From contig DHKK01000139.1 in the NCBI GenBank assembly GCA_002404795.1, forward strand, positions 1 through 32,639: a stretch of 32,639 nucleotides of DNA. The letters run 5' to 3'. The position numbers and the translations under genes were made by a program. This document shows positions 13,630 to 21,304 of the stretch, one piece after another (the first letter of the stretch is position 1; the number at the start of each line of letters is the position of its first letter). The notes beneath the pieces are model-generated. The model was not told the origin of the DNA. It ran no database searches and saw only the letters and a program-made list of their open reading frames with translations. Source of the stretch: Clostridiales bacterium UBA4696. Lineage in GTDB: Bacteria > Bacillota > Clostridia > Oscillospirales > Oscillospiraceae.

Positions 13630-14094
13630 TTATGCTTTGGGCGCGTCCGTCTCCGCGCCGGTCACATCGTGCCGGTGCTGCAGGAGCGGGATGCCGTTGA
13701 CGGTGATTTCACCGGATGCGGCGACAAAGTCGAGCGTGTCCGCCTCGATTTTAAGCGTGCCTGCCTTGATGGTCAGTTCCTTGCCTTCGGCCATGATTTC
13801 AAGCTTGCCGCCAAGCTGCCGAAGATAGATGCCGTCGCCGCACTCCATGCGCCAGAGCCCCGCGCCGCCTTCGGGCGGTGGGTTCTCGTCGGAGTAGGCG
13901 CGGCCGAGGATGAGACCGCGCTCGCTGCCCGTCGCGTCTTCGGCGACTTGCACGACGTCGCCGACGTGGAGCATGTCGTACTTGCCGGCCAGAATGGGAT
14001 AATCGTTGGTGACGCAATCGTCGTCGTCCTCATAGGTGATCTGCGCGGTGCCCTTGCCGTAATCGATGGACGAAATTTTGCCTACGCGAAGCAT
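13630..14094 (-). CDS. Baseplate spike, gpV-like
   Basis: This 154-residue protein begins with an OB-fold region (VGKISSIDYGKGTAQITYED, then PILAGKYDMLHVGDVVQVAE, residues about 33-52). A repetitive beta-helix follows with strand-length repeats (GKLEIMAEGKELTIKAGTLK), and the end carries LQHRHDVTG, the His-x-His metal-binding tip of P2 and phi92 spikes. It forms the trimeric needle that punctures the cell surface. ATG 14094 follows GGAGGAATAT. It comes directly after the gpD-like gene. Confidence 0.9.
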   Translation of the reverse strand: MLRVGKISSIDYGKGTAQITYEDDDDCVTNDYPILAGKYDMLHVGDVVQVAEDATGSERGLILGRAYSDENPPPEGGAGLWRMECGDGIYLRQLGGKLEIMAEGKELTIKAGTLKIEADTLDFVAASGEITVNGIPLLQHRHDVTGAETDAPKA

Positions 14095-14104
14095 ATATTC
14101 CTCC

Positions 14105-15271
14105 TTAGTTGACCTGCGGCGTCATGTTGCGGTTCGCGCCGCCGCCGGAACCCGGCGCGTTATACGTATGGCCGGAACCCGCAAGCGCGCCCTCCGCGCG
14201 GCTTCGGCGCGTGCTGCTGCCGCCGGAACCGGAACCGGAGCCGCCGCCCGATGCGCTCTCGCCGTCGGAATTGTTGTTGTTGACGTTGGAGCACTCATAC
14301 TGGCAGGTGTATCCGCTGCCGGAAAGCGTATGGGTGATCTTGTCGATATAGTAGAGCCCGGAAAACTGCCCGATGCCGGTCAATAGCAGCACCTGCGAGG
14401 CGCAGATGGACGGATTGCCGGGCAGGGAAAAGGAAACCGTCATATCGCCGTGATTGGCGGCAAAGAGGGCGGAGCGCGCCATCAATTGCGCTTCGGCGGG
14501 GGAATCGCAGGTTTTGTTGACTTTGAGGAGGCGGCCTTCGCGGCCATAGGTATAGGAGACGGTTTTTTCGGTGGTCGGGTCGGTATAGGCGACGCGCGCG
14601 CCGGTATACGTGCCCGTGAGCTCCACCTGCGGGGAGCAGGTGAGCATCTGCGATTTATCAATCGCCGCGACGGGCGCGCGCGTCATGTATTCGTTGCGAT
14701 CGAAGAGGACGAGCTTTTCCGAGTATACCTTGAGGGCGAGGCCGTAATCCTTGGCGACGGCGGCGAGAAACTCGCTGTCGGTCTGCTTCGATTGCGTCTT
14801 TGCCTTGACCTTGATCTTTTTGGCGTCATAGACGGCGGCAAGGCCATACCGCGAGGCGATTTCCGCTTCGATTTCGGCCACGGTAACATTTTTCCATGTC
14901 TTCGACCGTTTTTCGCTTGTGAAACCCTGGTCGACCGGTTGGGAAACGCCGCCGATATTGACGGTATCGCCGCCCGGGCTGCAGGAGCCGCCGTAGCTGT
15001 CGAGGATGAAAAGCCCGGCGTTGAGCTCGCGGTTATCGCCGTCCGAAGTCCAGTTGCGGACGCCGAAGGCGGCGCGGATCTGATCGCCCTTGGAGGGCAT
15101 CCAGGAGCCGAGCCAGTGGCCGGAAGTATCCGTCATGGCAATGGCAATGGTGTCCGATTCGCCCGAGTCCGGGTCGGTGTAGGTGATGGACGTCGCCTGA
15201 TCCTCCAGCGTCGCCGTCACCTCGACGCCGGAAAAGAACGTGCGCGCGTACGCGCCGCGCATGCGCGCCAT
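14105..15271 (-). CDS. Baseplate hub/late control protein, gpD-like
   Basis: This 388-residue protein is of the phage late control D family, the hub connecting tail tube and spike. The sequence shows the beta-rich N-terminal part (FFSGVEVTATLEDQATSITY; GDQIRAAFGVRNW), the segment KTWKNVTVAEIEAEIASRYG (residues about 125-144), and TDSEFLAAVAKDYGLALKVY (~162-181), followed by GQFSGLYYIDKITHTLSGSG (~305-324). The C-terminal 60 residues are a Gly/Ser/Arg-rich flexible tail (SGGGSGSGSGGSSTRRSR), longer than usual. I chose ATG 15271 over 15286: it shares a base with the stop of the upstream gene (TGATG) and has GGAGG 8 nt upstream. Confidence 0.9.
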   Translation of the reverse strand: MARMRGAYARTFFSGVEVTATLEDQATSITYTDPDSGESDTIAIAMTDTSGHWLGSWMPSKGDQIRAAFGVRNWTSDGDNRELNAGLFILDSYGGSCSPGGDTVNIGGVSQPVDQGFTSEKRSKTWKNVTVAEIEAEIASRYGLAAVYDAKKIKVKAKTQSKQTDSEFLAAVAKDYGLALKVYSEKLVLFDRNEYMTRAPVAAIDKSQMLTCSPQVELTGTYTGARVAYTDPTTEKTVSYTYGREGRLLKVNKTCDSPAEAQLMARSALFAANHGDMTVSFSLPGNPSICASQVLLLTGIGQFSGLYYIDKITHTLSGSGYTCQYECSNVNNNNSDGESASGGGSGSGSGGSSTRRSRAEGALAGSGHTYNAPGSGGGANRNMTPQVN

Positions 15272-15477
15272 CAGCCGCGCCTCCATGCGGGCAATTCCGC
15301 GTCCTCATCGACAGTAATTTCGGGCAGGGTAAGAACGATGCCGTCGGGGAAGGCGTAGTATCCCAGATACTGCCGGTTGGCCTGCATGAGCTGGGTGACG
15401 TACATCTCGCTGCCGAGCGTCTTGAGGGCGATCGCGTCCCAGCGGTCGTCGGAAATGGTGGTATAGGTGGACGGCAC
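15271..15477 (-). CDS. Tail protein X, LysM-like
   Basis: This 68-residue protein matches the P2 gpX family: YTTISDDRWDAIALKTLGSE at the start, MQANRQYLGYYAFPDGIVLT in the middle. It has the LysM-like fold and is a small baseplate component needed for tail assembly. It starts at GTG 15477 with AGAGGTG 5 nt upstream and overlaps the gpD-like start. It is the first minus-strand gene after the hicAB insertion; its transcript must pass through the antisense of hicAB. Confidence 0.85.
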   Translation of the reverse strand: MPSTYTTISDDRWDAIALKTLGSEMYVTQLMQANRQYLGYYAFPDGIVLTLPEITVDEDAELPAWRRG

Positions 15478-15518
15478 AAGAACACCTCTTTTTTACACAT
15501 TTTTTGCGCAAAAAACGC

Positions 15519-15547
15519 TTGACAAATACACAAATATTGTGTATAAT
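15519..15547 (+). promoter_or_regulatory. hicAB promoter with operator palindrome
   Basis: TTGACA (15519-15524), a 17-bp spacer and TATAAT (15542-15547) make a perfect consensus promoter on the plus strand. Between them lies the 19-bp inverted repeat ATACACAA-ATA-TTGTGTAT (15526-15544; 8-bp arms), overlapping the -10. This is the expected site for autorepression by the HicB ribbon-helix-helix domain. It is embedded in AT-rich DNA that stands out from its GC-rich surroundings. Confidence 0.88.
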
Positions 15548-15568
15548 AAGAGCGAAAGGAGGGACGCG

Positions 15569-15754
15569 ATGGACCCCAGGAAGGAAACAATTTGCGCGCT
15601 TGAGCAAAACGGATTCCTGTTCAAGCGCCACGGAGCGAATCATGACATCTACATTAACCCAGTAACCGGGGTGCGAATCCCAATCAAGCGTCATGACTTT
15701 AACGAGAATGATGCAAAGTACATCCGAAAGGAGGCCGGGTTACCGAAAAGGTAG
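15569..15754 (+). CDS. hicA: HicA mRNA interferase toxin
   Basis: This 61-residue protein has the HicA double-stranded-RNA-binding-like fold: GFLFKRHGANHDIYINPVTG with His24 in the conserved G-x-x-H position, then RIPIKRHDFNENDAKYIRKE and a final AGLPKR. HicA toxins cleave mRNA when free and are neutralised by HicB. I chose ATG 15569, which follows AAAGGAGGGACGCG, over an upstream in-frame start at 15467 that lies before the promoter. It is followed after 39 nt by hicB. It is on the strand opposite to the tail genes, with its own promoter and terminator, which marks the pair as a moron. Confidence 0.9.
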   Translation: MDPRKETICALEQNGFLFKRHGANHDIYINPVTGVRIPIKRHDFNENDAKYIRKEAGLPKR

Positions 15755-15760
15755 CCCGGC
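15734..15760 (+). promoter_or_regulatory. Hairpin over the hicA stop codon
   Basis: An 11-bp stem (GCCGGGTTACC with GGTAGCCCGGC, one G-U pair) and a 5-nt loop cover the last codons and the stop of hicA. No T-run follows, so it is not a classic terminator. It could slow decay or tune the ratio of toxin to antitoxin. Confidence 0.5.
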
Positions 15761-15793
15761 TCCCGGAATGATTATATATGGGAGGTTGTCTAT

Positions 15794-16186
15794 ATGCGTT
15801 TAGTTTATGCCGCGTCCGTCGCGCCGGAAGATGGCGGCGAAGGATACGTTGCGCGTGTGCCTGATTTGCCGGGGTGCGTGACCACGGGACGTACGCTTGC
15901 CGAAGCGCTGGATAATATCCGGGATGCAGCGTCCGTCTATCTTTGCTCGATGGAAGACGACCGCATCCCTCTGCCTGTGCCGAGGGCGCCCGAAACCGTC
16001 GAACTGGAGCCGGGCGCTACGCGCGCATTGGTTGACGTGGATACGGTGCTGTATCGCAAGATGACGGATACGAGCGCGGTACGCAAGAACGTGTCGCTGC
16101 CGGCGTGGATGGTAACGATGGCCGAGGCGCGCGGGCTGAATTGCTCGCAAGTGCTGCAGGAAGCGCTGCGCAGCCTGCTGGCCTGA
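15794..16186 (+). CDS. hicB: HicB antitoxin
   Basis: This 130-residue protein has two parts. Residues about 1-65 are the degenerate RNase H-like HicB domain that inactivates HicA (EGYVARVPDLPGCVTTGRTL and AEALDNIRDAASVYL are typical). Residues about 90-130 form a ribbon-helix-helix DNA-binding domain (RKNVSLPAWMVTMAEARGLN and SQVLQEALRSLLA), which should bind the palindrome in the promoter. ATG 15794 follows GGGAGGTTGTCTAT. It is co-transcribed with hicA and terminated at 16199-16226. Confidence 0.92.
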   Translation: MRLVYAASVAPEDGGEGYVARVPDLPGCVTTGRTLAEALDNIRDAASVYLCSMEDDRIPLPVPRAPETVELEPGATRALVDVDTVLYRKMTDTSAVRKNVSLPAWMVTMAEARGLNCSQVLQEALRSLLA

Positions 16187-16198
16187 GCATGCCATAAA

Positions 16199-16226
16199 GG
16201 AGGACGCAAAGGCGTCCTCCTTTTTT
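16199..16226 (+). terminator. Rho-independent terminator after hicB
   Basis: A perfect 9-bp stem GGAGGACGC/GCGTCCTCC with loop AAAG is followed by six T on the plus strand. On the minus strand only a short T3 run follows the stem, so it may work weakly for the tape measure transcript coming from the other side. Confidence 0.92.
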
Positions 16227-16229
16227 GCA

Positions 16230-18113
16230 TCACGAAAGCGCCACGCGCCTCTGCTGCCGCTGATACTGCTGCATATACCGCACAAAATCCTGATACCCGT
16301 CCGAAAGCGCCTGCCGCACCTGCGTGGCGTCGCCGCCGGTAACGTTGATAACGGGCGCATAGGTGACGGAAGGCGCGTTGGCGTTGAGAAGCGCGTCCAG
16401 GCGGCTGAGCGGCAGGACGGCCTCGTTTTCTTTGCCTTCACCGATCATGGCAAGCGTGGGGCCGGTGGCGACGCCGCCCTTGGCCAGCTCGGGGATTGGG
16501 TCGATATGCACGCCGAAAGACTGCCCGGCAAGGCTGCCAAGGATGCCCCAATCCGGCAGGGTGATGGCGATATTGTTGACCTTGTCGATGATCCAGTTGA
16601 GGGCATGGATAACGGCGTTGATGGGCACCTTGATCAGATCGCCGACCGCGCCGAACTTTTCGGACATGGTGGAAGCGACTTTTCCAAACGCCCCGCCGAG
16701 ATCGGTGGAAAAGGTCGTTTTTACCCAGTCGACCGCGCCGGTAAAGATACCGGTGATATTTGTCCACGTCGTTTCGATAGCCGTCTTGACGGTGTCAAAG
16801 GCGGTGGCGATGCCGTTGATAGCCGTAGTCCACGTGTTGCCGATGCCGTCAAAAAAGCCGGTGATATCGTTCCAGATGCTTTCAATCTTGTCTTTCCACT
16901 CGGTCACGGTGGTGCTGATCTCATTCCACGCGGACGAAAAGAAGCCCGGCAGGCCGTTGAGACCTTCGACCACCCACGGGATGGCCGTGTTGGCCGCCCA
17001 GCCGAAGGCGTCGTCGATCATGCCGGTAAAGGCGTCCATGTCGAGGCCGCTGATGATATTATCGTTAAAGGATTGTAGGACGGAGTTCCAGCCGCTGCTG
17101 ATGGACGACGTAACCGGCTCGATCGTCTCGCCAAGCTGCGCCAATGTTTTTTCGTGCTGGTTCTGCGCGTCGTTGGCGGAGAGGATGCTGGCGGCCGATT
17201 CGTCATACGCCGCCTTCTGGTCGCCCATCGTGGCGTTGAGCACATCGGCGACAAGCTGCGCGCGCTCTTCTTCCGTCTTGCACTTGCGCAGCTCGCGGTT
17301 AAAGTTTTTCTGGTCCACGCCCGCAAGGCGCAGGGCGTTTTGCAGCTCGCCGGTGACCTCGCCGGTTTTGACCGTCTCTTCTATGGCCTCCGAGAGCGTT
17401 TCGACCGGCACGGAGCCGCCGTACGCCGCCCACGTGCCGATAAGGCCGTTGAGCAGCTCGTCCATCGTCTTTTGCTCGGTGTTGAGCGAGGCGAACTGCC
17501 CCATGACGTTGGAGACGGTTTCGCTGTCTCCGAGGTACTTATACAGCTCGTCGTACTTGGCCTGCGTGTAGTCGGTGCTGTACCCGGCGGCCTTCATGGT
17601 CGCCGAAAGGCGGGACATCGTTTGGCGGTACTCCCGCGTGGAGGAGGAGAGCCCTAAAAAGGACGAAATGCCGTTTTTGACGCCGCTGACGAGCGACTCA
17701 AAGCCTTTTGCGGCGATGCTGCCCAAAGCGACCGTCAGGGCGGAGACGCCCTTTTGCGCCTTGCTCGTGCCGTCGCCCAAGTTATCGAGCCCTTTTTCTG
17801 CGTCGCTCAGGCGCTTTTTGCTCTTTTGCAACTCTTTGTTGAGCTTATCGTACTCCTTTTTGAGGCTCTTGGCCTCCTTGGAGTGCTTGCCGGAGGCGAG
17901 CGCGGCGTCGATGTATTCTTCGCGGACGGCGCGAAGCTTTTCCTCCTGCGTGGAGATGCTGCCGCGCAGCTTCCCGGAGGCGGTGCTGGCGGCCTTTGCC
18001 GCGTCGCTGACGCTTTTAAGCCCGCCCGTCGCCGCCTTCATGGCGGCCTTGTAAGAGGCCGAAACTTCCGCGCCAAGCTTAAGCAGAAACTCCATATCGG
18101 TCTGATTTGCCAC
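16230..18113 (-). CDS. Tail tape measure protein
   Basis: This 627-residue protein is the longest of the tail module. The N-terminal ~130 residues form a coiled coil (KLRAVREEYIDAALASGKHS, KSLKKEYDKLNKELQKSKKR). A central helical part follows, then an aromatic region of short repeats (WNEISTTVTEWKDKIESIWN and WTTAINGIATAFDTVKTAIE, W-spaced). The end shows GVHIDPIPELAKGGVATGPT and IGEGKENEAVLPLSRLDALL, typical of tape measure C-termini. It sets tail length and enters the cell with DNA. The GTG start at 18113 follows GGGAGGTGAAAGCTA and shares its G with the TAG stop of the frameshifted chaperone extension, the usual gene order. It is rather short for a myophage, predicting a short tail. Confidence 0.9.
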   Translation of the reverse strand: MANQTDMEFLLKLGAEVSASYKAAMKAATGGLKSVSDAAKAASTASGKLRGSISTQEEKLRAVREEYIDAALASGKHSKEAKSLKKEYDKLNKELQKSKKRLSDAEKGLDNLGDGTSKAQKGVSALTVALGSIAAKGFESLVSGVKNGISSFLGLSSSTREYRQTMSRLSATMKAAGYSTDYTQAKYDELYKYLGDSETVSNVMGQFASLNTEQKTMDELLNGLIGTWAAYGGSVPVETLSEAIEETVKTGEVTGELQNALRLAGVDQKNFNRELRKCKTEEERAQLVADVLNATMGDQKAAYDESAASILSANDAQNQHEKTLAQLGETIEPVTSSISSGWNSVLQSFNDNIISGLDMDAFTGMIDDAFGWAANTAIPWVVEGLNGLPGFFSSAWNEISTTVTEWKDKIESIWNDITGFFDGIGNTWTTAINGIATAFDTVKTAIETTWTNITGIFTGAVDWVKTTFSTDLGGAFGKVASTMSEKFGAVGDLIKVPINAVIHALNWIIDKVNNIAITLPDWGILGSLAGQSFGVHIDPIPELAKGGVATGPTLAMIGEGKENEAVLPLSRLDALLNANAPSVTYAPVINVTGGDATQVRQALSDGYQDFVRYMQQYQRQQRRVALS

Positions 18114-18627
18114 TAGCTTTCACCTCCCGGTCCCTTTCGGTTTTGCTCCTCGAGCACGTCAATGATATCCTGCCCGAGCTCCATCAGCTGCGCGACGGGC
18201 AGGGACAAAAAGTAGTCGATACCCGTATGCGTCGCGATGGCGAGGCGCACGGCATAGCGCCGTACGCCGGAAGCGGGGGATTTTAGCCGAGCGAGGCCAA
18301 ATCGATAAAAAAACGCTTCTGCGCGGCCGTGCGCAAAAGCGCCGCGTCGCGATAGGGCATGCGATGGAAAAACTCAATCGGTTTGCCAAGGCCAAAGGAA
18401 AGGACGGCGCAGAGATACTCCCAGCTTTGCTCCGGCGGGAAGGGCAGGTCGATCCCCTTGCTGCGGCAGTAGCTTTCCGCGCGGCCGAGGACGCTGCTGT
18501 CGGCCTCGTCGCACAGGGGCGCAAGATCGATGCCGTTATAGGTCGTGCCCTCGAAAAGATAGGGCTTCGGGAAAGCAACCCATGTTTCGGAGTGCTTCGC
18601 TTCTTCGATTTTCGGTTTATCTGCCAT
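18113..18627 (-). CDS. Tail assembly chaperone E-E' by -1 frameshift
   Basis: This is the extended product of the chaperone gene. Decoding 107 codons in the first frame to 18307, then slipping back one base, gives 64 further residues ending at the TAG at 18115-18113, for 171 in total. The extension reads YRFGLARLKSPASGVRRYAV and then THTGIDYFLSLPVAQLMELG, followed by an acidic helix. The 'FLSLP-x-x-x-L-M-E' pattern is typical of the second domain of such chaperones (P2 E', lambda T). Both forms are known to recruit the tape measure and tube proteins. The extension's stop touches the tape measure start, as in P2 and lambda. Confidence 0.85.
18283..18627 (-). CDS. Tail assembly chaperone E (unshifted form)
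   Basis: This 114-residue protein begins MADKPKIEEAKHSETWVAFP and includes LFEGTTYNGIDLAPLCDEAD (residues about 24-43) and LGKPIEFFHRMPYRDAALLR. It lies between the tail tube and tape measure genes, where P2-like phages carry gpE. ATG 18627 follows CAAGGAGGACACACCAA. The UAA stop at 18283 would be reached by most ribosomes, and a minority would frameshift (see the overlapping entry). Confidence 0.85.
   Translation of the reverse strand: MADKPKIEEAKHSETWVAFPKPYLFEGTTYNGIDLAPLCDEADSSVLGRAESYCRSKGIDLPFPPEQSWEYLCAVLSFGLGKPIEFFHRMPYRDAALLRTAAQKRFFIDLASLG
18307..18313 (-). promoter_or_regulatory. Slippery heptamer for -1 frameshift
   Basis: The minus strand reads CGT TTT TTT ATC: a T TTT TTT heptamer in the right phase for simultaneous slippage, 8 codons before the chaperone stop codon. 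The -1 frame stays open for 64 residues to the tape measure start. Confidence 0.85.
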
Positions 18628-18655
18628 TTGGTGTGTCCTCCTTGCGAAAAATCAC

Positions 18656-18679
18656 GCGGGGCGGATAAATCCGCCCCGC
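18656..18679 (-). terminator. Intercistronic hairpin after the tail tube gene
   Basis: An 11-bp GC-rich inverted repeat (18656-18666 with 18669-18679) lies between the tube gene and the chaperone gene. On the minus strand it is followed by GTGATTTTTC, so it may act as a weak terminator or mRNA stabiliser. Confidence 0.6.
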
Positions 18680-18698
18680 CGCTCTGGCACGCCGCCCG

Positions 18699-19217
18699 TC
18701 AGCAGAGCGCCGTGAACTTGCTCAAAATGTCCTTGCCGTTGACCTTATAGATGCCGTTGACCTTATCCAGCTCGAAAACCTCCTCGTCGTCATAGACGAT
18801 GAGGTAGTAGGTAAGCGAGAGCTTGACGGACGGGGCTGCGCCGGTCGCGGCCTTGAGGGAGCCCATCGTGTAGCCGGTAACGTTGCCGCGGACGTTGATG
18901 CGGATGCCGACGGCCTCCAGCGCGCCCGTCGAAGGGTTGCGCTCCTGCAAAGCGCCGCGCAGGGTCAGGTTATGATCGCTGGAAAAATCGGCCAGGTCGA
19001 ACATCGGCTTGCAGTAGCTGATAAACGGAATTTCTAGCTCCATATCCGAGAAATGGCCGAGCGCGGGGGTGACGTATTCGCCGAGCATGCCCGCGCCGGA
19101 GACAGTCTCCGTCATGGCGGAGATTTCGGGCAGGGTGACTTCGCCCGAAACGCCGATGAGCTTTTCGCCGTCGGTGTAGACGTTAAAGTTCTGGATTTTG
19201 TCCGGGATGCGTAACAT
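18699..19217 (-). CDS. Major tail tube protein, P2 FII-like
   Basis: This 172-residue protein matches the FII family: MLRIPDKIQNFNVYTDGEKL at the start, then GVSGEVTLPEISAMTETVSG, and in the middle MELEIPFISYCKPMF. It polymerises into the inner tube through which DNA passes. The start at ATG 19217 overlaps the end of the sheath gene by one base. The hairpin downstream separates it from the chaperone gene, which is needed in much lower amounts. Confidence 0.92.
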   Translation of the reverse strand: MLRIPDKIQNFNVYTDGEKLIGVSGEVTLPEISAMTETVSGAGMLGEYVTPALGHFSDMELEIPFISYCKPMFDLADFSSDHNLTLRGALQERNPSTGALEAVGIRINVRGNVTGYTMGSLKAATGAAPSVKLSLTYYLIVYDDEEVFELDKVNGIYKVNGKDILSKFTALC

Positions 19218-20764
19218 CAGCCTTCACCTCCCGCAAGGGCGGTCGCAACCGCGTTGGTGTCATAGGTCAGGACGAACTCGATCTGCTCCGCCGGCGTGTA
19301 CGGCGCGAAATCGATGCGGAAGGTGATATGCCCGTCGAGCAGCTCGGTGACGGGGTTATCGTCCGCGTCATAGCGCGCCTTGCAGACGGCGCAGTAGCCG
19401 TTGGCGACGTACGAGTTGCCAGCAACGTTGAAGCTGTCGACGATCGACTCGATGAGGCGGAAGTTCATGATATCGTCGACCTTCTGGAAGTACGTCAAAA
19501 TCAAAGTATTGGATAGCCACGTGAAAAGCCTGCGCGCGTTGATCCACATATCCTTGGGGTCGGTCGTTTCCGGGTAGCAGGCGGTGCGGTTGCCCCAGGA
19601 GCGGATGGAGCCGTGCGCGAGGCCGGTGACGACGCCGTAAGAGTTGACGAGGTTGGCCTGATCCTGCGTGAGGACGATCTCGCTGCCGTCGTCGAGGCAC
19701 ATGCGCGTCGCGCCAAGGGAAAGGTTGGACGGGGAGCGCGCGGGCACATCTCCGTTTTCCGCGTCCGTCTGCGCGCAGAGCGCGCCGAGCAGGGCGGAGA
19801 GACAGTAGACTTTTTCGCCGACGGCGGCTTTGGGCCAGCAGGCAATGAGATGCGGGTTATCCATGCCGAGCGCGTCCTTGGCCGTTTTGACGGCGGTATA
19901 AACGGCCGCGGCGTTGGAGCCGCTCGTCGGCACATCGGCGATGGCTTCGCACTGATAAACCCCGGAGATGCCTTCGCAGTGCGCCTCCAGCGCGGCGACG
20001 ACCTCGGCGGTATCGGACCAGCCGGGGGCGAGCAGGAGGCCGGGCGTGAGGCCAAAGCGCGGATAGATTTCGTGCACCAGCTCGAGGCCGGTGCGCTTGC
20101 CGGTGCTGTTATCGTACCCGCCGATGATGTCCGTCTTGGTGACGGCGGAGGGCTTCATGACGCTGTAGGCGACATAGAGGCTCGTGGCGCTGTAGGCCGT
20201 GCCGCCGGAGAGCAGGGTGATGGTGGTGTAGCCGTCGCTGTCCTGCGAGAGGGTATAGTCGTAATCGAGGTCAAGCGCAGCGCCGCTCGCCGACGTCTTG
20301 ACGACGACGGTCGAGTGGAGGACGCCATATACAGGGTACATAGCCGGCATTGACTGCACTGCGACGTCGCTGCCGCCCTTGGCGGACTGCTGGCTTGCTT
20401 CCGCGACGATAACGCACTTATGGTTATAGACCGGCATACTTGTCTGCGCGACGGCGGTCGCGTTGCCGCTCTTGGTCGGATCGTAGACGTTGACGAAGAC
20501 GACGGGGGCGACGTTATGCACGCGGAAGCATGCGTCCATCGACTGGCAAAGAGTGAAGCTATCCCAGTCGTCCGAGTAGCCGAGGGCCTTGACGGCCTCC
20601 TCAAAGGTATAGCAGAGCTTGGGCTCGAGGCACGTGGACGGATCGTCGGCAAAGGCGACGGGAGCCGTGCCGAAGATGACCTGCAGGCCGGACGTGCCGC
20701 GCACGGGCGTGAGCAGCGAGGTGGCTTCCTCGCGCACGTATACGCCATGCTTATAAGTGGGCAA
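19217..20764 (-). CDS. Tail sheath protein, P2 FI-like
   Basis: This 515-residue contractile sheath protein begins PTYKHGVYVREEATSLLTPV and continues GTSGLQVIFGTAPVAFADDP. The C-terminal part contains AHGSIRSWGNRTACYPETTD and WINARRLFTWLSNTLILTYF (residues about 395-430), as in phage sheath families. It surrounds the tube and contracts at infection. There is no ATG near the start; TTG 20764 lies 7 nt after GGAGGG and is the probable start. The gene sits just after a terminator-like hairpin at 20781-20807. Confidence 0.93.
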   Translation of the reverse strand: MPTYKHGVYVREEATSLLTPVRGTSGLQVIFGTAPVAFADDPSTCLEPKLCYTFEEAVKALGYSDDWDSFTLCQSMDACFRVHNVAPVVFVNVYDPTKSGNATAVAQTSMPVYNHKCVIVAEASQQSAKGGSDVAVQSMPAMYPVYGVLHSTVVVKTSASGAALDLDYDYTLSQDSDGYTTITLLSGGTAYSATSLYVAYSVMKPSAVTKTDIIGGYDNSTGKRTGLELVHEIYPRFGLTPGLLLAPGWSDTAEVVAALEAHCEGISGVYQCEAIADVPTSGSNAAAVYTAVKTAKDALGMDNPHLIACWPKAAVGEKVYCLSALLGALCAQTDAENGDVPARSPSNLSLGATRMCLDDGSEIVLTQDQANLVNSYGVVTGLAHGSIRSWGNRTACYPETTDPKDMWINARRLFTWLSNTLILTYFQKVDDIMNFRLIESIVDSFNVAGNSYVANGYCAVCKARYDADDNPVTELLDGHITFRIDFAPYTPAEQIEFVLTYDTNAVATALAGGEG

Positions 20765-20780
20765 TGATATCCCTCCTCTG

Positions 20781-20807
20781 AAAAAAATAAGGGCGCGAAA
20801 GCGCCCT
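20781..20807 (-). terminator. Terminator-like hairpin before the sheath gene
   Basis: On the minus strand AGGGCGC-TTTC-GCGCCCT (20807-20790) is followed by TATTTTTTT (20789-20781). It looks like a rho-independent terminator between the tail completion gene and the sheath gene, yet no separate promoter is evident for the sheath. It may be leaky or act on mRNA processing. Confidence 0.75.
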
Positions 20808-20824
20808 GAGGGTGGTCGGTTTGG

Positions 20825-21304
20825 TTAATCGAGCGGGGGTGCGTTGCGGATGATGGGCGGCGCATCGAAGGAGACGGTGATGCCGCCGATGTAGTACTCC
20901 ATGCTATCCTCCGTCTGCAGCATCCACGAGAGCGATTCCGGACGGACGGCGAAAGCCTGCGCGATGACGGGGTGCTCAAAAAGATACTGCTTGGCCAGCT
21001 GCATCAGATGCAGCACGTCCGCATAGCCCTGCCTGTCAAGGCCCGCGGACTGGACGCAAAAGAGCAAGATGATGTTGACCGTTTCGCCCGTGTTCGCGTC
21101 GTTGGCGCTGCCGTCCGTCAGGCGTACGATGCACCAGGGCGCGTATTCCGGTTCGTCGTCCGCCGCCGTGCTCGCAGGCAAGGACTGCTCATAGACGTTG
21201 ACGGCGCTTTCGCGCCCATCGCCCATGCGGACGGCGGCAAAAAGCTGGCGCATCTCCTGCGCGAGGCCGAGCAGGAGATGATAAGGGGTAAGCATTGCGT
21301 TCAT
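20825..21304 (-). CDS. Putative tail terminator/completion protein
   Basis: This 159-residue protein lies directly before the tail sheath gene, where contractile-tail phages encode the tail terminator or completion protein. It has a helical N-terminus (YHLLLGLAQEMRQLFAAVRM), a mid beta region (EYAPWCIVRLTDGSANDANT and ETVNIILLFCVQSAGLDRQG) and SMEYYIGGITVSFDAPPI near the end, consistent with the small alpha/beta fold of those proteins. I do not recognise a named family. ATG 21304 overlaps the stop of the upstream gene by 4 nt. Confidence 0.65.
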   Translation of the reverse strand: MNAMLTPYHLLLGLAQEMRQLFAAVRMGDGRESAVNVYEQSLPASTAADDEPEYAPWCIVRLTDGSANDANTGETVNIILLFCVQSAGLDRQGYADVLHLMQLAKQYLFEHPVIAQAFAVRPESLSWMLQTEDSMEYYIGGITVSFDAPPIIRNAPPLD

